From positions 5,022,001 through 5,086,000 of the forward strand of contig OU862913.1 in assembly GCA_917880885.1 (NCBI GenBank): DNA of 64,000 nt, read 5' to 3'. Of the stretch, positions 44,996-55,081 are shown piece by piece; within the stretch, counting starts at the first letter, position 1; every line of letters begins with the position of its first letter. The position numbers and the translations under genes are program-made. Origin of the DNA: Limnephilus marmoratus. Taxonomy: Eukaryota > Arthropoda > Insecta > Trichoptera > Limnephilidae. Under the pieces are notes generated by a model that did not search any database, was not told the DNA's origin, and saw only the letters and a list, made by a program, of their open reading frames with translations.

Positions 44996-45441
44996 GTGCC
45001 GCCGCCCCGGGAACCATTTTTTTGGATAACCAACACCTCTACCAAAGGTCACCCCAAGTAGTAAGATACGTTTCGTGACTTAGTAGTGGTGCCCGGGTTC
45101 GTAGGTAGAGATTTGTCCTGGTTTTGGCGGCGGATGCATCTCCCTACCTACTGCATGGCAGGCCGGATGAGGAGAGAATGGTTGAGGGAGTCTCTTTGAC
45201 TTCTCCAGCTGTACTCTCTCGGAACATCGCCTTATACCGCAGTGGAAGAGATGGATTCATACGTCCTCCTGGACACAATGACACCCAGATTCCAACCCAC
45301 CCCTTATATCCTTTTCCTTCTCACAACTTCCTAACCTTCCTTTCCTAAAAAGACCCTCCACAGATCATCCCCAAGGATGACATAGGCCATGAGGGGAATT
45401 ATTTTCCTCAGGGCCTCCTGGGTGGAGCTATTGTAAAAAAA
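44996..45441 (+). mobile_element. SINE-like element, most complete copy
   Basis: From GCCGCCCCGGGAACC through the TTGGATAACCAACACCTC head, a central GTTGAGGGAGTCTCTTTGAC block, and the LINE-derived tail with hairpin (about 45389-45416), ending GGAGCTATTGTAAAAAAAG. About 445 bp, no open reading frame of note. A convincing A/B-box promoter was not found, so an internally deleted LINE derivative remains possible. Confidence 0.7.
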
Positions 45442-46163
45442 GTACTGCATTGTCATTGTCTTAATCAAGTCTTCCACGAAGAGATTATTTGATAAAAATA
45501 AAATGAAATTAGACAAACATTTATTACTTCTTAACTAATGTGGCATGACCCTGCAAATAACCCAAAACCCATAAAACTAAACAAAAAACATACCCCGTCA
45601 TCTGATTGTTTACAATCGTAACATTTTGTCGTTAATTTTAACGAAATACGCAGAAAGGGATTAAAAAATGACTCTGGTTTGAGGATCAGGTGGTCGGTCG
45701 GCCGAACCTTCCGATGTGGTTCCTTATTTTTTTTGTGGCTCTTTTTATAATGAAAACGGAATGTCAAGCAACCCAAATTTTTTTGCAGCAAGATATTTAA
45801 TATTGTCATCTCTGTTTCCAGACATTTCAAATAAATGCACTAGAAAGCGACGACAAACGTATTATGATGTCAACTTTGAGAAGTAAAATAGTCTCTACAG
45901 ATAGGCAAAAGGTTTTAACGTTTTATTTTACATCTCTTTTTGTCATACATGACTAAAAGGAGATCGTAATATTGGACGTAGGTTAATGAGGTTGGAATGA
46001 ACTAATGTTTTGTCTTCTCTGTTATTCCCGTAGAAATTTAAAATTTGTTGTCTCATCTGACATAGAAATGTGTCGACTTTTAAGATAACATTTTTTATTA
46101 TTTTATACAGAATCGTCACAATTTTTTAAATATTTTTTACGGATGCAAAAATATATTTTTTAA

Positions 46164-47525
46164 CCCTAGAGTGGGCGCGTCTTTCCGTAAAACGTCAGTG
46201 GGCGCGTGGGGAGCATTTTGCCGCTCATTTTCGTGGAAAATTTTAAAAAGGAATAATGCAATTTAATTCATTTCTTTTCTTAGGATTAAAGTAAAACACT
46301 AATAAGGTATGACAAATTAACATATTTATTGAACTCTGTTGAAGGAACTTTGGTTTACAATCGACTTTACAAAATTTAACATTTAAATTAACTTTTTTTA
46401 GTTATCCTACATTATCCTTCTATAATATTTATTAAAAATGGAAAAAAATAACAATATTAAATATTTTCCAAATCTAAAGGATATGCTTTGGCGAAACAGT
46501 CTTCACATAAGTATGTGCAATGTTCATTGCACAGTAATTTTGAGCATCTGCAACACCCTTTTTTCGTGCGCCTATTTTTCTTTGATGGACATATTCTGCA
46601 TTTGCCTTCCTTCTTTGAAGATGATGCTTGTTCTACAGGAACAAAGCGAGCAATTTGGTTCCTCAGAGGAATATTTAAGGTATCTACAGAAGACCTTGCG
46701 GTCATATATGTCTTAACCAGGACCATCGCAATCTCCCGCAAGTACTGTCGGCGTAGCATCAAGTGTACAGTATTGCCTGTGTAAATTATTTGGCTGTTTA
46801 TACCGGCAATATTCATCTTTGAAAAAAAACAACCTCATTGGCCATCTGCGAGTCATTCTACCAACAAAATACTCTTCTTTCATTTGGTCCACGACATCAA
46901 CACCACCTTTGGTTTTATTATAAAATGTAATCATTTCAGACTTTGCAGCAGGTCCGTACAACTACATTTACTGGTACATTTCAACTATGTAAATAAACAA
47001 ATCTTATTTACTCTAAGCATAATGAAATGTCCAATTGATATAAACTTGCGTTTATAATGATACGTAATAGAACATTCACTTTTTCATTCTACCAACAATA
47101 CTGTAATTTAGTGGTGAACTAAGAGTGTCAAACTACTTATTAGTTTCTTTATTTATAAGTACCTACCTTATACACAAGTAATTCTTATATTAAACTACAA
47201 GTATCACTTGTATTTTTCAAAATAAGTGAATAGTTTTCTTTTTGAGAACAAAAAAAAATTAAATCGTAAATAATATATGGCACAATTTTTACTTACGTGA
47301 GTGGGCGCGCAGTGAGCAAATTGCCGCCGGACGACACTCGATGGTAACAACCTCCTTCTCAAGCGGCTCCCCGCGCATTGACGGTGTCCAGTCTTTTGCC
47401 ACGGGTTGCGAATGAAAGTGGGGGCAGCTACAAAAAAGCGCAAAGTTTTAGCGCAGTAGATTTAAGAATTGTTAACGTTTTTTTGCAGAGGGCGGCAAAA
47501 TGCTCATAGCGCGCCCACTCTAGGG
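46164..47525 (-). mobile_element. Internally deleted piggyBac transposon
   Basis: Exact TTAA at 46160-46163 and 47526-47529. Inverted ends CCCTAGAGTGGGCGCG on both sides, each followed further in by GAGCATTTTGCCGC. TTAA target and CCCTAGA-N ends are diagnostic for piggyBac. The 1362-bp interior holds only the C-terminal third of the transposase (46457-46961, minus). A second left end lies at 17355. Confidence 0.95.
46457..46961 (-). pseudogene. piggyBac transposase, C-terminal part
   Basis: Minus strand: SEMITFYNKTKGGVDVVDQM (the block with the last catalytic Asp of the DDE/D domain), then RRWPMRLFF; after a frameshift in a T8/A8 run near 46826 the frame continues MNIAGINSQIIY and ends with a Cys-rich module CRICPSKKNRRTK...CxxC...C-x2-H...C-x2-C. 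This is the usual C-terminal zinc-binding domain of piggyBac transposases. The N-terminus and first two catalytic Asp are deleted, so it cannot transpose itself. Confidence 0.9.
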
Positions 47526-47529
47526 TTAA

Positions 47530-48125
47530 TGTTGATTTAATGATTGAAGCATTTGAGGAGTTATTGATGTTTGAAAGAGCGTTGTAAACTAAAATCGCAT
47601 CGTGGATTTGGGCGGGTTAAAGTAGGTTTTGAAATCATTTTTGAAATTACGTTTTTTTTTTTTAATTATTGCATATTCAAGAAGATCTATTGATATTTCC
47701 CATAACATTTAAATCAGCAATAACATCTTAAATCCGTGTCATAAATCATGTGTTCCCCGAATTCACGAGACATAAAAATGAAAAAAATTAAAACCTATTT
47801 AATGGAGGTTTTTTTTTGTTTTGAACAAAAATATCAAAATGAAATTAGTTTTGGTGAAAATCTAGAAACTAATAAAAATTTGATGAAAATCGAGCGAAAA
47901 TAAAAAGTCACGTTATCACTAACCTTCGTCTATGCGACGAGCCATGGTTGCTTAATTGGCGCTTGTGGACTCCCCCCATCGTCCGCACTATCGTTAATAG
48001 CAGAAGTAACGGACCGATAGAGATTAGCCAGAGTGTGAAAGAATTACGGTCGCGAGCGCGAAAGTTATCGCAGTTTTTTTAATCATGCGTCGTCGATTCG
48101 ACTAAGGTTAGTGATCTAGGGTTAA
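47530..48125. other. Intergenic DNA, nothing firm
   Basis: ATCACTAACCTTCGTC (47915) and its reverse at 48101-48113 may be the ends of a ~200-bp MITE, but there is no target duplication. Confidence 0.3.
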
Positions 48126-48129
48126 GTCA

Positions 48130-48681
48130 GAAGGTCATTATTCATTAAAAAATATTTATATGTATTGTTTAAAAAAAATTATATATATTTATATAATTCT
48201 TCAGTATACCATTATCAGTTGGGGAGCAGCTTACAAAACTAGTGTGAACCCCATAGAAGTTGTTCAAAAACTAATAATAAAAATTATACTAAAAAACCTC
48301 CAGACTTCCCAACTGATCGCATATTCGAAGAATTCAAAGTTCCAACATTTAAAAACTTATTTATAAAAAATTCAATTGTACAAATTATACAAGAAATAGA
48401 TAAATACGCATTCATAACTGAAAATCGTACTAGACTTAAACATGTATTTGTGTGCCCCAAATTAAACACTTCTTTTGCCCAACACCATTATACTCACCAA
48501 GGAAAATTCCTTTTCAATAACCTACCAATAGAAATCAGAAGCATTAGGAACAAAGTTCAATTGTTGAACTCCATCAAAAAGTATTTTAGAGAATGTCACA
48601 CTAAAAATCATACTTGTTTGCATATTTTAGTTAACGGGTCTGATTGCCATGTGTCTGTATTAACTGCACCTACATATATAT
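48130..48681 (+). pseudogene. LINE ORF2 C-terminal fragment
   Basis: Frames 48160-48366 and 48450-48690 give TIISWGAAYKTSVNPIEVVQ and then FVCPKLNTSFAQ, LFNNLPIEIRSIRN. These align with GIIGWGGAYNNHVKPLEIAQ and the tail of the LINE at 33575-36671. It is broken by stops and ends at the 59-bp palindrome at 48682-48740. Confidence 0.7.
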
Positions 48682-48740
48682 TGAAAAACATGACTATAGT
48701 AAATAGTAATAATTACTATTTACTATAGTCATGTTTTTCA
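48682..48740. repeat. Perfect 59-bp palindrome
   Basis: 29-bp arms (48682-48710 and 48712-48740) are exactly reverse-complementary around a single A at 48711. A second small palindrome, GTACAATTATTGTAC, follows at 48741. The palindrome lies at the end of a LINE fragment, where other LINEs here have tail hairpins. Confidence 0.95.
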
Positions 48741-49072
48741 GTACAATTATTGTACTTATATGAAATGTATTAACTGTATTAACTGCATTGTATTAACTGT
48801 ACACGTGACTTTATTTGTACATAATATATGAAATGTCGACTCTTCTTCCATCCACAAGCTAAGAGCTCGTTCACATTGAGCATATAAATATAAAAGATCA
48901 TAGCGCGCCACATATCGCTCTCCATACAATCCCTTCAGACCGTTCACACTTGAGCGCTTTATGCGCACATCAACCATAGACAATGCACATCTTACGCCGT
49001 AACCGCTCCTGAAGGGGTGTTCAGACATCTAATATAACCGCTAGCAGGTATCTGTTGAACCGCGAGCGCTTA

Positions 49073-49751
49073 AGCCCCGTTTATAATAGGAATAAGCCGT
49101 AAGAATAAGCCGGTGCCGTAATCTGTAAGCCGTAATATTTTAGAACGTCGTTTATAATTGGAATAGGAATAGAATAGAATACGCCCATAGAAGTGAGCCG
49201 CTGTCACTTGTCTATGTCAAATGTCAACTGTCAACTGTCAACCGAGAAGAGTATATTATTCGAATTCATATTGTTTTATTTAAATAATTATTAAAACGAT
49301 AGATTCAGATGGATTCGTCAGACATTGTCGCGTGTGGAATGTTTTTGTCAATTCTGGGGCTGGCATATACTGCATATGGAGACGCACAGACGAAAAAAAT
49401 AAGGAAAAAACGACGTTGGAGTGTCCGTCCCATTAATCAAAAAAGGAATAACACGGGACATTTCCATAATTTGTTTAAAGACATGAAGAATGTCAATAGT
49501 AGATATACCATCAATACCATGCAGATACCATAGAGAATCGATCGAAAATACATAAATCTCAGCATATATCTAAGCTTTCTGTATGCCGTAACCGTAAAAG
49601 ATAAAGTTGAACCATCTTTTCGGTTACGGAAAAAGTTAACGGCTTATTGCCATCTATTATAAACGGATACACAGGTTTCCTATCTCCCAACTTCTACGGC
49701 TTACGGCTTACGGCATACGGCTTACGGCTTATTCCTATTATAAACGGGCCT
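49073..49751 (+). mobile_element. PIF/Harbinger element, non-autonomous
   Basis: Ends AGCCCCGTTTATAATAGGAA and, reverse-complemented, AGGCCCGTTTATAATAGGAA continue to match for about 30 bp, flanked by TTA at 49070-49072 and 49752-49754. A TTA/TAA 3-bp target is the Harbinger hallmark. The uninterrupted copy of the host sequence at about 52695-52715 (reverse) shows the empty site with one TTA. It encodes only a short transposase-like N-terminus. Confidence 0.9.
49309..49533 (+). CDS. Harbinger transposase N-terminal fragment
   Basis: A 75-residue frame from ATG. The block KKRRWSVRPINQKRNNTGHF followed by HNLFKDM matches the N-terminal (R-R-x-W-V-x-P...R...G...L-x-x-L/M) signature of HARBI1-like transposases. 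An N-terminal hydrophobic stretch (VACGMFLSILGLAY) precedes it. The DDE nuclease domain is missing, and the remaining element is too short to hold it. It could be an internal deletion product; a trans-acting or regulatory role is only speculation. Confidence 0.65.
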   Translation: MDSSDIVACGMFLSILGLAYTAYGDAQTKKIRKKRRWSVRPINQKRNNTGHFHNLFKDMKNVNSRYTINTMQIP

Positions 49752-50002
49752 TTATGTTTCGTGGCGTTCACACGGCGCAGATAAAATATTTCTTCCTATG
49801 GTAGGAGAGGGGGTCAGTTGAATTAGCGAGCTGCCACGGAGTGCGCATTTTTTGTACTGAATCTATGGAGTTGACATCTGTCACCCACCGTTCTTGGCAG
49901 CTCCGTAATTAAAATGACCCCCTCTCCTGCTTTCGTCGGAGTGGGGGGCGCTTAAACTGTTGGCATATCGCCTCAGGAGCGGTTACGGCGTAAGATGTGC
50001 AT

Positions 50003-52357
50003 TAGTGCGGAACGAAATTTTTTTTTTTCTAATTTTTATTTGGAATAGTTGTATTAAGTTGCCAATTGCCATCAATTACCTCAAATAAAAATATAAAAAA
50101 TATCAGACAACGGTAAAAGCCCCCGCCAAGACATTGAACATTTACAAAAACGACAGTTTTGGGGCTATTTGCGCGGCCTACAAAACAGTACAGAATTTAT
50201 TAAAATAGGTTTATTTTATTTAATGACGTATTTAAATATAGTTAACTAGCTGTTGCAATCAAATATTTCACTATTGGCGCTGTGATAAAGAAGTAAAGTG
50301 CAGGACGAAGGGGGGGGCGGCACGTGACAATCTACGAAATGCAGTGTTTTGTTTAAAGGATAATTGTCTCAAAGTGAACGGTTGCGCGTCAATTATATTC
50401 ACGAGTACAATGTTTTTAAAGTGATTTAACATGACTTCTACAAGGCAAACGTTAAAATGTCCGATATTTGGTGAAAGTGCAGATTTGAAAGAGAATATCC
50501 TACCTACCTATGAAAATGTGATGGAATTCTATGAATGGGTTCGACAAGACTTAAAAGTAAGGAATAACACATCAAAAGAACCTACGTTTTTGGAAATTGC
50601 CGAAATAATTGGAACAAAAATTGAAGAATTGTGGATAAAATCTTCTATTCCAATTGTCACACACAAACGAGTCTTACAGTTACTAAAAAGTTATCACTCG
50701 AAAATGTTATGAATTTGTAAGCTGTACTTGTTTGAGCAAAAAAGTGCCAAAAGAGGAACAAATTTTTTTAGAAGACCAATGCACTAACAGGCTAAAACTG
50801 TTTTAAAAGGATCAAAGAGGTTTAGAATGATTGTACAAGAGGAACATATTTCGATTATAAAAGAACCAGGCTCTATTTATATTGGGTATGTGGTTCCAAC
50901 ATCGGGGAGTGCAAGAAATATTGAAAGAGCTTTCAACAGCTCTTTAACGACTGAAAAGATATCACTAGAGGGTTTAATGGTTGTTGGCTGTGATGGAACA
51001 AACACAAATGCAGGGAAAGTGAGATGCGTGATTCGTCTTTTGGAAAACAGACTATCTCGACCATTGCAATGGATAATGTTTCTCTTACACGCCAATGTGT
51101 TACCATTTAGGCATTTGTTTACTTATTTGGATAGCCCTACTGCAGGACCTAAATCATTTGCAGGTCAAATTGGTAAAGCATTAGACATATGCGAGATCCT
51201 GCCGTTGGACAACTTTGAGAAGATAGAAGGTGAACTATCTCCACAAATATCCACAGATCTCAGTACAAAACAGAAATATTTACAAGAAATTACTACTGCT
51301 GTCATAAACGGATTCTGCTCTCCTGATTTATTACAGAGAAGCCCAGGTAATCTATCCCATGCCCGCTGGTTGACGAGAGCTAATCGTATACTACGTTTGA
51401 ATATTTCTACGGAAAATCTACAACAAAATCTTGTGACTTTAGCAAATCATACGCTCCTGACTGGTTTGCTATCAAAACACATTCATCCTGCAAAGATGGT
51501 TCAAATCATTTATGAAAGCTCATTCAGCACTCGATATTTATCCAACTAGTTGTTAGCGATATTGGACCCTGTTATAATTCGAAACACTTACTTTGCTCAT
51601 CCAGAAAACTTGTTGTTGAGTATGATTCACGTAAGCACATTAGAGAACTCGCTGCAAGACGCATTTTAAAGGCTCGTCAAGTTAATAAAAAATCTGTTTG
51701 GCGCATGTTTGAGGTGCCAAAATTAAACTTAAATGCACATTCTTACGTAGACATGATTGACTGGCAACAAAATATATACAAACCCCCAATACTGATGAAT
51801 ATTTCCGATAAGCAGTTACAAGATCTTATAGAAAATGGAGAAGATACAGTGTTGGAGTTTATGAGACTGCCTTGCCACACCCAGGCTGTGGAAAGATTTG
51901 TAAAAGTTGTGACAAAAGCAGCACTAAGTGTATGCGACAAGACAAGACAAGAGGGATTCATAAAATCTAAATCAGCATCTCGAAAACTCGTACCAAGGTT
52001 TGAGACGAAAATGGATTTTTGTCATAAAAAATGATGTTATTCATACCTACATAACTTTCTGAACCTGTGTGTACTTTTGAAATAAATGATTTTATTGGTT
52101 AAAATCTACTTTTATTTTATTATTTAATTCATAAAATATTATATTTACTTATTTTTTTGTTTATAGGGTGGATAATACAAAACGTCTATAAAAACTTAAA
52201 AAAAATAATTTCAAGCCTATGGCGGGGGCTCAAGCTGTCGAGCTAGAACTTCCAAATTGAGTAGTGTTATTAACAATTATATAAAGCAACTTTTACCTGG
52301 TATTCCAATTCGAAATTCGAAAAAAAAAAATTTTTCATACAAAAGTGTTCCACCCTA
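50003..52357 (+). mobile_element. hAT-type DNA transposon with decayed transposase
   Basis: Exact 8-bp duplication ATGTGCAT at 49995-50002 and 52358-52365. Ends TAGTGCGGAAC and, reversed, TAGGGTGGAAC, followed on both sides by a run of T, a TTGGAATA block and a GCCCCCGCCA block. This length, TSD and Y-A-R-N-G start fit hAT. The plus strand carries a transposase-like gene in three pieces (50431-52034). It lies within the right arm of the MITE 48862-52486. Confidence 0.85.
50431..52034 (+). pseudogene. hAT-like transposase, frameshifted
   Basis: Three open pieces: 50431-50712, 50827-51549 and 51705-52034. The middle one has LEGLMVVGCDGTNTNAGKV, LLENRLSRPLQWIMFLLHAN, LFTYLDSPTAGPKSF and HARWLTRANRILRL; after a TAG stop at about 51547 the frame goes on with LDPVIIRNTYFAHPENLLL, then shifts to RKHIRELAARRILKAR. 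The DG-T/A...G...RLL...LHAN layout is how the central hAT catalytic Asp region looks. The ends and TSD agree with hAT. The same protein type is known as uncharacterised families in arthropods and cnidarians (from memory, unverified). Translation is broken at least three times. Confidence 0.65.
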
Positions 52358-52486
52358 ATGTGCATTGTCTATGGTTGATGTGCGCATAAAGCGCTCAGGT
52401 GTGAACGGTCTGAAGGGATTGTATGGAGAGCGATATGTGGCGTGCTATGATCTTTTATATTTATATGCTCAATGTGAACGAGCTCT

Positions 52487-52767
52487 GAGGCGATATGCCA
52501 ACAGTTAAGCGCCCCCCACTCCGACGAAAACAGGAGAGGGGGTCATTTTAATTACGGAGCTGCCAAGAACGGTGGGTGACAGATGTCAACTCCATAGATT
52601 CAGTACAAAAATTGCGCGCTCCGTGGCCGCTCGCTAATTCAACTGACCCCCTCTCCTACCATAGGAAGAAATATTTTATCTGCGCCGTGTGAACACCATG
52701 AAACATAAGCGCTCGCGGTTCAACAGATACCTGCTAGCGGTTATATTAGATGTCTGAACACCCCTTA
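52487..52767 (-). repeat. Inverted second copy of the MITE centre
   Basis: Reverse complement of 49013-49972 without its Harbinger insertion, from TGAGGCGATATGCC to GTCTGAACACCCCTT. It serves as the pre-insertion reference for the Harbinger element. Confidence 0.8.
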
Positions 52768-52834
52768 AGGCTTTTAATGGAAGACCAGTAAAATTATAAT
52801 ATGTAGCAATTTTAAGATAAACGAATAAAAAAAT

Positions 52835-52861
52835 AAAAAATATATATATATATATATATAT
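52835..52861 (+). repeat. (AT)n microsatellite
   Basis: About eleven AT units. Confidence 0.9.
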
Positions 52862-53199
52862 TGGACTGGAGTTCTCTACTCAAATGGCCCCGATGGTAAA
52901 AAGGTTCCCCATCCCTGCAAACAAATTATTGCCAGTCCCCCGCCCGAGGCAAAACAAAACGAAAAATCAAAAAGCACAAGTCTTTATTATCGGGACTATC
53001 CGGTGCTTACTTACATACTACATGATTATTTTCTTTAATTGTCTGTTGTCTCAGTAGCGTAGCGAGGGGGGGGCGGGGGGGGGCGGACCGCCCCGGGTGC
53101 CACCCGAGGAGGGGGTGACACTCGAACGTGGTGAAAAAGTTACGAAAGTGCAAAATTGCCGTTAAAAATATTTTACACGTTAACACTAACTGTTATTTT

Positions 53200-53420
53200 G
53201 CTCTATGGCTTGGTTGGTCGGGGATTCCCGAAAAATGTTTTTTTTTTGTTCCTTACTCAGTCGGGGATTTCCCTGAAATATTCCTTGTGTCATTCTAATT
53301 TCGTTCGTATATTGTGATTAACGAAAACTCGTGAAGTTAATTGTTATCTATGGACTGACGTGAATTAGTGAAGAAGTTATTATTGTGTTAGCGTGTTTAA
53401 TAGTGCTGAAAGACCAGTTT
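53200..53420 (+). repeat. Direct repeat 1 inside the hAT element
   Basis: TATGGCTTGGTTGGTCGG...TTCCTTGTGTCATTCTAATTTC...GTTAGCGTGTTTAAT matches 54690-54920 over about 220 bp. A weaker match lies at 60140-60230 in the left part of the zinc-finger-bearing element. Confidence 0.7.
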
Positions 53421-54190
53421 GAAAAACAAGGCAGGTAGGTGTGAATTTTTAGATACCGTTTTGTTGCGCATGAATAGTTACAGTCGGGACAAGAAAAAGG
53501 AACTTCATCAATGTGAGTTAGCAAGTGCCGTTATAGTTATTTTTTCGAGAAGAAGAATAGTTGCAGTCAGAACAAGAAATAGGTTTTTTCACTGTCGGTT
53601 AACGTGTGATTTTTAGATTTCTCTTCATAGTACATGAATAGTTGCAGTTGGAACATGAAAAGGTTTTTCTCCGCACTGAGTCAGCAACTGACTTCTTATG
53701 TATCCCCTTTGAGATCACGAATAGTTACAATCAGGACATGAAAAAGGTTTTTCTCTTCCGTGAATCGTACTGCGGTTTTTAAATCATCCCTTTGAAAACT
53801 TGTATTACTGCAGTCGGGACATGAACAAGGTTTTTCATCACTGTGAGTTAGCAAGTGCCGTTTAAGTTATTTTTTTCGAGAATAAGAATAGTTGCAGTCA
53901 GGACAAGAAATAGGTTTTTTTCCACTGTCGGTAAACGTGTGATTTTTAGATTTCTCTTCATAGTACATGAATAGTTGCAGTTGGAATGTAAAAAAGGTTT
54001 TTCTTCACACTGAGTCAGCAACTGACTTCTTATGTATCCCTTTTGTGAACAGGAATAGTTACAATCAGGAAAATGAAAAAGGTTTTTCTCTTCTGTGAAT
54101 CATACTGTGGTCTTTTAAATCTTCGTTTTGAGGACTTGTTTAACTGCATTCAGATCATGAAAAGGTTTTACTCCACTCTGAGTAAGCCTA
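53410..54190 (-). pseudogene. Decayed C2H2 zinc-finger array (captured)
   Basis: Read on the minus strand, repeated strings such as GAAAAACCTTTTCATG followed by CAACTATTC encode GEKPFSCxxCNYS, the same finger and linker as gene A. Frames are broken at almost every unit. Unit structure matches the array at 60530-62025, and the sequences between the array and the right end (54190-54527) match 62030-62451. Confidence 0.8.
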
Positions 54191-54689
54191 TGAATCATAG
54201 TGGATAAAAATAATAATATTTTCCAAATATGTTTATGAATTACAATTTAAAACAATAAAATAAACAATATACGCATGGACCTATTGCGAGTTTGAAATCT
54301 CTTGTTTTATTTTTACCGCAAACGCGATTAAAACAAGAAAAAGGTATTTAAGCGACTTTCCAGTACTTTGCGCAATTTAATTGAGACTTTTAGGTAAAAA
54401 TAGTCAGTTGGGTGTTACGTAACGGTTAGGGGGAGGGAGGTGCAGAAAAATGTTACAGCGCGTGGCATGGGGGGAGAGAGGGTCAAAAATGTTCAAAAAT
54501 TGCGTTACGTTATACTTGAACGCCCCCTTTACTATTTCACGATTGAAATTTTATCGTTACACTCTGAACACAAAACTGGTTTTAACCTAAGTATTTGTTA
54601 TTATGTTTTCATGACAGCAAATGATTTTTTTCAGATTTTTGCAGCATATAAGAATTGAAGACTCCACACGGAACTCTGTTATTTGTAGC

Positions 54690-54920
54690 TATATGGCTCG
54701 GTCGGTCATTCCCCAAAAATTCTGTTATTTTTTTTTTTTCGTTCCTAGCTCTTACTATTGATTTCTTGGGGATTCCCGAGAAATATTCCTCGCTTTTCCC
54801 CTGTGTCATTCTCATTTCTTTCGTACATTGTGATTGACGGGAACTCGCGAAGGAAATTATCACTTATCGATTGTTGAAAAAGCTGTTATTCTGTTAGTGT
54901 TTTTAATTTTGAGGATAACA
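54690..54920 (+). repeat. Direct repeat 2 inside the hAT element
   Basis: Second copy of 53200-53420 (TATGGCTCGGTCGGTC...TTCCTCGCTTTTCCCCTGTG...). Confidence 0.7.
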
Positions 54921-55081
54921 ATTTTTTTTACATATTTGACTAGCTAGAAATATTTTTTATATTTTAGGAAGTCAAAATTGTGTTTTGAATTTCTCAAAAA
55001 AAAATTAATGGGGGGGGGGGGGGTGACACCACGTTTTCCGCCCCGGGTGTCACCCGTGCTAGCTACGCCACTGTGTTGTCT

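Larger units (their letters stand above)
48862..52486. mobile_element. MITE with 151-bp inverted repeats, twice interrupted
   Basis: Left arm 48862-49012 starts AGAGCTCGTTCACATTGAGC. The right arm is its reverse complement, in two pieces: 49973-50002 and 52366-52486, 151 bp once the inserted hAT element and one target copy are removed. The centre (49013-49972) contains a Harbinger insertion; without it about 278 bp remain. A second, inverted copy of that centre lies just outside the right arm (52487-52767). No clear target duplication was found for the MITE itself. Confidence 0.75.
53052..55073. mobile_element. hAT-type transposon carrying zinc-finger sequence
   Basis: Ends CAGTAGCGTAGCGAGG and, reversed, CAGTGGCGTAGCTAGC, then a G run and GGTG(A/C)CACCCG-like blocks. 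An exact 8-bp duplication TGTTGTCT lies at 53044-53051 and 55074-55081. This is a classic hAT layout. The 2022-bp interior has no transposase. It holds two direct repeats (53200-53420 and 54690-54920), a decayed zinc-finger array (53410-54190) and the right end of the element type seen whole at 59960-62451 (to about 54527). Confidence 0.9.

Noticed and set aside
47915..48113. Small MITE with ATCACTAACCTT ends
   Set aside because: Only about 12 bp of matching ends, imperfect beyond, and no target duplication.
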